DNA of 6,340 nucleotides from NCBI GenBank assembly GCA_048621635.1, contig JBMCWH010000024.1, positions 1-6,340 on the forward strand, written 5' to 3'. Made by a program: the position numbers and the translations under genes. The notes beneath the pieces are model-generated. The model saw nothing but the letters and a program-made list of their open reading frames with translations, was not told the DNA's origin and searched no databases. This DNA is from JBMCWH01 sp048621635. GTDB lineage: Bacteria; Patescibacteriota; WWE3; JAUXAW01; JAYEID01. Of this stretch, positions 1 to 4,821 are shown piece by piece (the first letter of the stretch is position 1; each line of letters starts with the position of its first letter).

Positions 1-672
1 CCTACACCTACACCTATTGCAACACCAACTCCTACACCTACAGAAGAAGAACCTTCACCTGAGCCTACTCCTACCCCCACACCCACACCCACACCCACAC
101 CCACACCCACACCCACACCCATCTCTGTAGCAGGGGAGGCTAACCTCCAAATAAAAAAGTATGTAAGGCCAGAGGAGATGTCGACTTGGAGTGATGATTT
201 AGCTACTGTTTCTCCGGGGGATAAGCTTTATTGGAAAGTTGTTGTTTGGAATACAGGGGATTTAGATGCAGAAGAAGTTAAGGTTTCCGATTCTTATACC
301 TCTGACGAAATTTATAAATCTTTTGAGAATGATTCAGAAGTAGATGGGGTGTTGACTACTCTTGATTTTGGGACAGTAACTGCAGATACGACAGAATCTA
401 CAGGTGTGGAGGAAATATTTACTGCAGTAATTAAAGAAGATCTTGCTGCTGGCAGCTATCGTTCTGAAAATACCGCTACTGTAGTAGATGAGGAAGATAT
501 TTCGGAATCTGCTGCTATAGAATTTACTGTTGAAGAGGAACTTGCTGGGCCAGCACCAGAACCCGAAGTTAGTACACCGGGAGAAACAGAAACTGGTTGG
601 GAACCAGGTCAACTGTTTGTAGTTGCTCTCTCTGCAGGGTTGATAATCTTAGGTACCGCCTTAGGATTCTGA
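1..672 (+). CDS. Surface protein C-terminal part: Pro-Thr linker, DUF11-like domain, C-terminal membrane helix (5' partial)
   Basis: The reading frame is open from base 1 and ends at a TGA (670-672), giving 223 residues of a protein whose start lies outside the window. The ATG at 178 is internal and not the start, because the same frame continues upstream without a stop. Visible order: a Pro-Thr-rich linker (window residues 1-41, with a short EEE break); a beta-rich domain at about 47-175 opening with NLQIKKYVR and containing SPGDKLYWKVVVWNTGD, which resembles DUF11/CARDB-type extracellular domains; an acidic Pro-Glu linker; and a 20-residue hydrophobic segment (204-223) ending exactly at the stop. 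No LPXTG motif and no basic tail follow. I infer an exported protein anchored by its C-terminus, with the DUF11 domain outside the cell, perhaps a cell-surface or S-layer-like component. The ligand and exact role are unknown. It ends 40 bases before the glgA-like gene. Confidence 0.8.
   Translation, partial: PTPTPIATPTPTPTEEEPSPEPTPTPTPTPTPTPTPTPTPISVAGEANLQIKKYVRPEEMSTWSDDLATVSPGDKLYWKVVVWNTGDLDAEEVKVSDSYTSDEIYKSFENDSEVDGVLTTLDFGTVTADTTESTGVEEIFTAVIKEDLAAGSYRSENTATVVDEEDISESAAIEFTVEEELAGPAPEPEVSTPGETETGWEPGQLFVVALSAGLIILGTALGF
76..120 (+). repeat. Hexanucleotide microsatellite CCCACA x7, coding for (Pro-Thr)n
   Basis: Seven identical CCCACA units plus a final CCC lie in frame and encode alternating Pro-Thr. 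Flanking Pro-Thr codons at 1-18, 31-42 and 64-75 use CCT, ACT and ACC variants, so the uniform CCCACA run looks recently expanded by slippage. Because the unit is six bases long, copy-number change keeps the reading frame and only changes linker length. Confidence 0.9.
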
Positions 673-694
673 ATCTTTTATTAGTTTTTGAGAA

Positions 695-703
695 TGTTAT
701 ACT
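695..703 (+). promoter_or_regulatory. Extended -10 promoter (TGTTATACT) for the glgA-galT fusion gene
   Basis: TG-T-TATACT matches the extended -10 consensus (TGnTATAAT) at all but one base. Its last base (703) lies nine bases before the ATG at 713, so transcription would start at about 709-711 and leave a leader of only 2-4 bases. No good -35 box is seen 17 bases upstream, which fits an extended -10 promoter. No Shine-Dalgarno sequence lies before the ATG. Inference from sequence only. Confidence 0.6.
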
Positions 704-712
704 TAATTTCGT

Positions 713-3145
713 ATGCGTGTCCTTTTTTGTGCTTCAGAATGCGCTCCTTTTGTTAAAGTTGGAGGTCTTGGTGATGTTTCCCGCTCGCTACCTGTAGCTT
801 TGTCTAAACAAGGGGTAGATATTCGGGTGGCGATTCCTTTTTACAATCTCGTTGATCGTTCACAGAATTCTGTAAAGAAGATTTTTGAATTTACGGTAGA
901 GTATGCTCGTAGAGATAATTTAGTTACGGTTTACGAAGCTACTATTCCCGGAACAAATGTTCCTGTTTTGTTGTTTGAGAATGAGGACTACCTTTCTGGG
1001 GGAGGAGAAGCTGCCTTTACGGGTTTGGAATCAGAGATTCGGCGTTTTGGTTTTTTTGACCGTGCTATAGCAATTTTTTTGCGCAAATATGATTATTGGC
1101 AACCAGATGTCTTACATTTGAACGACTGGCATACAGGTTTGGTTTCCCACTTTTGTAAAAAAGAGCTAGATAAATCTCCCGCTTTTCTCTTTACTGTTCA
1201 TAATCTTTATTACCAAGGAATAGCAGATTTAGACCTCTTTTCCGAGTCCGGTCTTTCCATAAAGAGCTCGCAAGTTTTAAGCTGGGATGCCCAGGATGAA
1301 AATGTCGACTTTCTCTTGCAGGGTTTGGCAACTGCTGATGTTATCAATACTGTTTCGCCAACTTATGCGGAAGAAATGATGACGGAAGAGTTTGGTGAGG
1401 GTTTAAGTGGTGTGCTTAGAGCGCGGCAAGCGCGGCTATCTGGAGTTCTTAATGGTATTGATACTCAGTCCTATGATCCGGAGACAGATACGGTGATTTT
1501 TGAAAACTACGGTGTTAAAGATTGGCAGGAAGGGAAACGGAAGAATAAGCAAAAATTACAAAAAGAGGTTGGGCTTCCTCGAGACCCTAGTGTCCCGTTA
1601 GTAGTTTTTATTGGGCGGCTGGAGCCAGAGCAAAAGGGATTAGAGCTTATTGAAAAAGCTTGGGCTAAGTTAAACAAGGAAGAGTGTCAGTTTATCTTAC
1701 TTGGTGTCGGGGATGAGAAATGGGAAGACAAGTTTAGGAAATTGGGGGAGAAGAATCCAAGGAAATTTTCTGCCCAAATAAAATTTGACCCGGAATTAGC
1801 GCGAAAGATGTTTGCGGGGGGTGATATTCTTCTCATGCCTTCGCGGTTTGAACCTTGTGGACTGCCACAGATGATGGCTATGCGTTACGGAACTGTCCCT
1901 GTGGTCCATGCTGTGGGTGGTTTAGTAGACACGGTGGTTTCTGGAGAAACAGGTTTTACTTTCGATAATTATACAAGTAAGGCTTTGGTAAGAGCCTTAA
2001 AGGAAGCTTTTGCTGTGTATGAGATTGACCAGGAGGTAGAAGAAGATAATTTGCGGGGTGAGTGGGCAGCTCTTGTGGAAAATGGTATGAAGAAAGATTT
2101 TTCCTGGCAGCATTCAGCAGAGAAATATGCCCAACTATATAGAACAGCTTTGGAATACCGTTTTGGTATTGCTAATCCTTCCCGGGTGGAATATCGGAAG
2201 GATGAGTTAAGTGGGGAGCGGGCAATTGTTTTGGGTGAAAGTTCACCTGAGAAAGAAACCGTTGCCTTTTCCGGAAATGTTTCGGGAATATGTCCTTTTG
2301 ATGAAGGAGAAGAGGAGCGCACACCGTCAGAGGTTTTGCGTATAGGTAGGGGTGCTCCTGATGGGCCTGGTTGGGATGTGCGGGTAATACCTAGCGAGAT
2401 GGAAAACTTTCCTGGACAGGAGATTATTATTCACAGCCCGCAACATGAACGAGATTTTTCACTTTTATCTTTAGACCAAATTGCGAAAATCATTCAAGCC
2501 TATGTTTTTCGTTATCGACACTATGATGAGAAAGGTTTGCCTTTTGTTTTTTGCAATTGTGGTAAAGGTTCTGGTGCCTCTTTACCGCATTCTCATTCTC
2601 AATTGATAGTTTTTGAACAGCTTCCCGAAAGTTTCCAGGAAGAATTGTCTGCAGCTAAAGATTATTACCAGAATAATAATAACTGCCCTTATTGCGATTT
2701 ACTAAAGAGGGAGGTTAGTGCTTATCCAAAAGAGGAAAGCAGAGAAGGTTCAGAAAGGTTTGTTTGGGAGAATGAACATTTTGTTGTGTTAGTTCCTTAC
2801 GGGGCTCAATGGCCTTACGAGTTAAAGATTATTCCCAAAAAACATCGGGAAAATTTTGCCGATATTAATCGAAAGGAAATGCGCAGTTTAGCTGACGTGT
2901 TGAAAAGGCTTACCTCTGGACTTCAGGAAGAATTCGGGGATATTTCCTACAATTTTTGGATCCACTCTCTTTCTGAAAAATTTGCTCAGGAAAAGGAACC
3001 TATTTATTACCATTGGCACTTAGAATTTATCCCGCGGATGAAGGAATTGGGAGGTGTAGAATTGGGTGCGCAAGCAATGGTTTATGATCAAGGGACACCG
3101 GAAGAAGCTGCCCAAGAACTCCGCAAACTTTTCGACAACCGTTAG
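713..3145 (+). CDS. glgA: Glycogen/starch synthase (GT5, GlgA) fused to a GalT/ADP-glucose-phosphorylase-like HIT domain
   Basis: An 810-residue cytoplasmic two-enzyme protein. Residues 1-485 are a full GlgA, which transfers glucose from ADP-glucose (or UDP-glucose) to the non-reducing end of an alpha-1,4-glucan. Seen: KVGGLGDV (15-22, donor binding), HLNDWHTG (135-142), GRLEPEQKG (301-309, the conserved Arg/Lys pair with one extra residue between them) and PSRFEPCGLPQ (376-386, catalytic Glu380). Residues 491-810 are a complete GalT-like domain: RKDELSGE (495-502), degenerate CPFD (527-530), GWDVRVIP (553-560), nucleophile motif HSHSQ (626-630, expected nucleotidylated His628), CPYC (658-661), IPKKH (707-711) and HWHLEFIP (767-774). 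The C-terminal half recalls plant ADP-glucose phosphorylase (At5g18200) as well as GalT. The start is fixed by the match of MRVLFCASE to the GlgA N-terminus. No Shine-Dalgarno; a -10 box lies just upstream. The GlgA assignment is secure; the substrate of the second domain is not known. Confidence 0.93.
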   Translation: MRVLFCASECAPFVKVGGLGDVSRSLPVALSKQGVDIRVAIPFYNLVDRSQNSVKKIFEFTVEYARRDNLVTVYEATIPGTNVPVLLFENEDYLSGGGEAAFTGLESEIRRFGFFDRAIAIFLRKYDYWQPDVLHLNDWHTGLVSHFCKKELDKSPAFLFTVHNLYYQGIADLDLFSESGLSIKSSQVLSWDAQDENVDFLLQGLATADVINTVSPTYAEEMMTEEFGEGLSGVLRARQARLSGVLNGIDTQSYDPETDTVIFENYGVKDWQEGKRKNKQKLQKEVGLPRDPSVPLVVFIGRLEPEQKGLELIEKAWAKLNKEECQFILLGVGDEKWEDKFRKLGEKNPRKFSAQIKFDPELARKMFAGGDILLMPSRFEPCGLPQMMAMRYGTVPVVHAVGGLVDTVVSGETGFTFDNYTSKALVRALKEAFAVYEIDQEVEEDNLRGEWAALVENGMKKDFSWQHSAEKYAQLYRTALEYRFGIANPSRVEYRKDELSGERAIVLGESSPEKETVAFSGNVSGICPFDEGEEERTPSEVLRIGRGAPDGPGWDVRVIPSEMENFPGQEIIIHSPQHERDFSLLSLDQIAKIIQAYVFRYRHYDEKGLPFVFCNCGKGSGASLPHSHSQLIVFEQLPESFQEELSAAKDYYQNNNNCPYCDLLKREVSAYPKEESREGSERFVWENEHFVVLVPYGAQWPYELKIIPKKHRENFADINRKEMRSLADVLKRLTSGLQEEFGDISYNFWIHSLSEKFAQEKEPIYYHWHLEFIPRMKELGGVELGAQAMVYDQGTPEEAAQELRKLFDNR

Positions 3146-3163
3146 TTATCTCGACATTGGAAA

Positions 3164-3257
3164 CTGATATAGCGAATTACTACAAGTATTTTAGGTATTT
3201 ATTTCTTTTATTCGCATAAATTAGCTATTAATAATTCGCAATAATTCGCTATACCAG
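3164..3257. repeat. Imperfect inverted repeat (15 of 17 bp) spanning the glgA-prfB spacer
   Basis: The left arm at 3164-3180 and right arm at 3241-3257 are reverse complements at 15 of 17 positions, with a perfect 12-bp core (TATAGCGAATTA at 3168-3179 and TAATTCGCTATA at 3242-3253). The 60-base interval is AT-rich. No T-run follows the right arm, so this does not look like a rho-independent terminator. It could be a remnant of a small non-coding repeat element or a long-loop RNA stem. Confidence 0.7.
3230..3249 (+). repeat. Tandem 10-bp duplication (AATAATTCGC x2)
   Basis: AATAATTCGC occurs at 3230-3239 and again directly at 3240-3249. ATTCGCA also occurs at 3210-3216 and a related ATTAGCT at 3220-3226, so ATTCGC-like units recur at about 10-base steps here. 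The second copy contributes to the right arm of the inverted repeat and leads straight into the heptamer tract. Confidence 0.75.
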
Positions 3258-3327
3258 ATACGAAATACGATATACCAAGTACGGGATACTACATGCTTAA
3301 TGCTAGCTACTTCCTACTCACTGCTGA
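3251..3327 (+). repeat. Degenerate 7-base tandem repeat, 11 units in perfect phase, consensus (A/C)T(A/G)CNNN
   Basis: Starting at 3251, eleven consecutive seven-base units read ATACCAG, ATACGAA, ATACGAT, ATACCAA, GTACGGG, ATACTAC, ATGCTTA, ATGCTAG, CTACTTC, CTACTCA and CTGCTGA. Position 2 is T and position 4 is C in all eleven; position 3 is always a purine. Position 5 is C or G in the first five units and T in the last six, suggesting two sub-families. The phase breaks at 3328. The tract is non-coding and ends 23 bases before the prfB start. Function unknown; it resembles in principle the heptameric short tandem repeats described in cyanobacteria. Confidence 0.8.
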
Positions 3328-3334
3328 ATTTTTG

Positions 3335-3343
3335 TGTTAAGCT
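3335..3343 (+). promoter_or_regulatory. Possible weak extended -10 (TGTTAAGCT) for prfB
   Basis: TG-T-TAAGCT fits TGn-TANNNT only loosely (three of six bases of the -10 hexamer). It would place the transcription start at about 3350-3351, on the prfB ATG, giving a leaderless mRNA like that predicted for the neighbouring genes. An alternative hexamer, TATGTT at 3343-3348, is too close to the ATG. No Shine-Dalgarno sequence is present. Weak call. Confidence 0.3.
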
Positions 3344-3350
3344 ATGTTAT

Positions 3351-4397
3351 ATGGAAGGGCTTTCTAAACGCTTGGAGGCGGTAAAAGAAAAATTGAATAT
3401 TGCAAAGAAAGAGGAGAAACTTGCTGAATTAGAAAACCGTTCTAAGGACCCCGATCTTTGGGATGATTGGAAAAAAGGGCAAGAAGTGATGCAAGAAATT
3501 TCCGCTTTGGAGGACACTATTATGGGAGTTTTAGAATTGGAAGAGGAAATTGCTCAGTTAGGGGGTTTATCGGGGGAGGAGCAGGAAGTTGCTAGAAAAG
3601 AAGTTGAGAAACGTTTGGAGCAGCTAGAATTGCAAACTTTTCTTTCGGGAGAATATGATGATTGTGATATTTTTCTTTCTATTCATGCTGGGCAGGGAGG
3701 AACAGAGGCGCAAGATTGGACCCAAATGTTGGCGCGTATGTACTCTTCTTATGTAGAGAGCCGTGGCTGGGAAATTAGTAAAGTGGAGGAGTCTCCGGGG
3801 GAAGAGGCTGGAACAAAGTCCGTCACTTTTAAGATTGAAGATTCTCGTGTTTATGGATATCTTAAGGGCGAAGCTGGGACTCACAGATTGGTTCGCCAGT
3901 CCCCTTTTAATGCGGATAATCTACGGCAGACTTCTTTTGCCTGTGTGGAGGTGGTTCCCATTATTTCTCAGGATCTTGATGTAGACCTTTCGTCTGATGA
4001 TATTGAGTTCGAAGCGTTTCGTTCTGGGGGTCATGGTGGTCAAAATGTGAACAAGGTTTCTACAGCTGTGAGGCTTACCCATAAGCCGACGGGGATAACA
4101 GTAGAGTGTCAAATGGAGCGGACTCAGCAGCGGAACAGGGAACTAGCTATGGAACTGCTTCGTTCCAAGCTGCTTCAGAGGAAGATTGAGAAGAGAGAGA
4201 AGGAACAAGACCGTTTGCGGGGGGAATACAAAGTGCCGGGATGGGGGCACCAAATCCGTTCCTATGTTTTGCATCCTTACAAGATGGTTAAAGATTTGCG
4301 GACAGAGGTGGAATCTAGTGATCCGGAAGCGGTTTTAGATGGAGATTTGGATGAATTTATTGAGGCGGAATTGCGTGCTGGTGTAGGTGTTGTATAA
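3351..4397 (+). CDS. prfB: Peptide chain release factor 2 (RF2)
   Basis: RF2 recognises UGA and UAA stop codons in the ribosomal A site and triggers peptidyl-tRNA hydrolysis. The 348-residue protein has a helical N-terminal domain (about 1-90), the RF2-type segment GQGGTEAQDW (114-123), the stop-codon-reading tripeptide SPF (184-186) and the catalytic GGQ (229-231, context SGGHGGQNVNK), then a conserved C-terminus (QIRSYVL, KDLRTEVE, LDGDLDEFIEAEL). The start at 3351 is preferred over the in-frame ATG at 3300 because the extra 17 codons are encoded largely by the heptamer repeat and match no RF2, whereas MEGLSKRLEAVKEKL aligns without gaps with the RF2 N-terminal helix. There is no CTTTGA programmed frameshift: the equivalent site reads TTG AAT (3393-3398). 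No Shine-Dalgarno. The TAA stop lies inside the -10 box of the next gene. Confidence 0.96.
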   Translation: MEGLSKRLEAVKEKLNIAKKEEKLAELENRSKDPDLWDDWKKGQEVMQEISALEDTIMGVLELEEEIAQLGGLSGEEQEVARKEVEKRLEQLELQTFLSGEYDDCDIFLSIHAGQGGTEAQDWTQMLARMYSSYVESRGWEISKVEESPGEEAGTKSVTFKIEDSRVYGYLKGEAGTHRLVRQSPFNADNLRQTSFACVEVVPIISQDLDVDLSSDDIEFEAFRSGGHGGQNVNKVSTAVRLTHKPTGITVECQMERTQQRNRELAMELLRSKLLQRKIEKREKEQDRLRGEYKVPGWGHQIRSYVLHPYKMVKDLRTEVESSDPEAVLDGDLDEFIEAELRAGVGVV

Positions 4398-4398
4398 T
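4393..4398 (+). promoter_or_regulatory. Consensus -10 box TATAAT overlapping the prfB stop codon
   Basis: A perfect TATAAT contains the prfB stop codon TAA (4395-4397) and ends nine bases before the ATG at 4408, the same spacing as at the glgA-like gene. Predicted transcription start is about A4405, leaving a three-base leader. No Shine-Dalgarno sequence lies before the ATG and no clear -35 box is seen. It would let the downstream gene, and perhaps ftsEX, be transcribed independently of prfB. Confidence 0.55.
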
Positions 4399-4407
4399 TG
4401 ATTCAAC

Positions 4408-4806
4408 ATGCCTGATCTTTTTTCACCTCGTCGTCCTACTGTTCTCGTTTTGCTGCTTTTGTTGTTAGGTGGTGGAGTATTTTTTTCCTTTTATTGGAAA
4501 GGGCTGGAAAAAAAGCAGGCAGAAAGAGAAGCTTCTTCCGAGCCAGAAGTAGAGCAAGAGGATGATCTTCCGCAAGGTTGGGCCAGCTTGGATGGGTTAA
4601 TTTTTCCAGCAGGTGGGGATATTTCTGGAGAAGTTTCGCACAAGCTTGTTAATGAAGATGGAGACGTATTAATGCTGTTAACAGCATCTGATGAAAAATT
4701 AACTCTTGCCGAGAATATGGAAGTGGAGGTCCAGGGCCCGGTAAGATTAAGTTCTGATGGTAAGGATAAAGTTATGCGTGTGGAAACTATTGTGTGGGGG
4801 AAATAG
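4408..4806 (+). CDS. Small membrane-anchored protein of unknown function, between prfB and ftsE
   Basis: I do not recognise this 132-residue protein. It opens with a short basic stretch (PRRP, 7-10) and a strongly hydrophobic helix at about 11-30 (a run of seven leucines), which reads as an uncleaved signal anchor with the rest outside the membrane. A charged, Glu-rich linker (about 31-55) follows. Residues 60-132 alternate hydrophobic and polar residues and end with ENMEVEVQGPVRLSS and MRVETIVWGK, suggesting a small beta-barrel, possibly OB-like; this is a guess from pattern. It starts ten bases after prfB and ends 15 bases before ftsE, the position held by cccB in Bacillus, but there is no CXXCH haem motif, so it is not a cytochrome. 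A link to FtsEX is possible from position only. No Shine-Dalgarno; a TATAAT lies just upstream. Confidence 0.8.
   Translation: MPDLFSPRRPTVLVLLLLLLGGGVFFSFYWKGLEKKQAEREASSEPEVEQEDDLPQGWASLDGLIFPAGGDISGEVSHKLVNEDGDVLMLLTASDEKLTLAENMEVEVQGPVRLSSDGKDKVMRVETIVWGK
4672..4687. repeat. Perfect 16-bp palindrome inside the small membrane-protein gene
   Basis: ATGCTGTTAACAGCAT equals its own reverse complement and encodes Met-Leu-Leu-Thr-Ala within the C-terminal domain. With no loop it suits a dimeric DNA-binding protein better than an RNA hairpin. It may be chance: about 0.1 such palindromes are expected in a random sequence of this length. Confidence 0.5.
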
Positions 4807-4821
4807 TTTATTAATATTGAA

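Noticed and set aside
178..180. ATG at 178 as the start of the surface-protein gene
   Set aside because: The frame is open to base 1 through the Pro-Thr linker, and the DUF11-like domain begins upstream of this Met.
541..672. LPXTG-type cell-wall sorting signal at the C-terminus of the surface protein
   Set aside because: The hydrophobic tail has no LPXTG-like motif before it and no basic residues after it; it reads as a plain membrane anchor.
597..797. Open frame of 66 codons on the + strand bridging the surface-protein end and glgA
   Set aside because: It overlaps two well-supported genes in another frame and has no recognisable features.
2150..2260. Fusion of GlgA and GalT halves as an assembly or frameshift artefact
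   Set aside because: The frame stays open and evenly coding across the junction, with both domain edges intact and no stop or start pair at the boundary. A read-level check would still be worthwhile.
1969..2322. Antisense open frame of 117 codons over the GlgA/GalT junction, and others on the - strand (334-612, 3624-3884, 3921-4112, 4491-4952, 5079-5321)
   Set aside because: All lie opposite strongly conserved coding sequence, show no domain pattern and have unnatural Ser/Arg/Lys-rich composition.
3130..3200. Rho-independent terminator after the glgA-galT fusion gene
   Set aside because: No GC-rich hairpin followed by a T-run is present; the inverted repeat further on has a 60-base loop and no T-run.
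3251..3327. CRISPR array
   Set aside because: Units are seven bases with no spacers and no cas genes nearby.
3300..3350. In-frame ATG at 3300 as the prfB start, adding 17 residues
   Set aside because: The added codons are largely made of the heptamer repeat, resemble no RF2 N-terminus, and the alignment to RF2 begins at the Met encoded at 3351.
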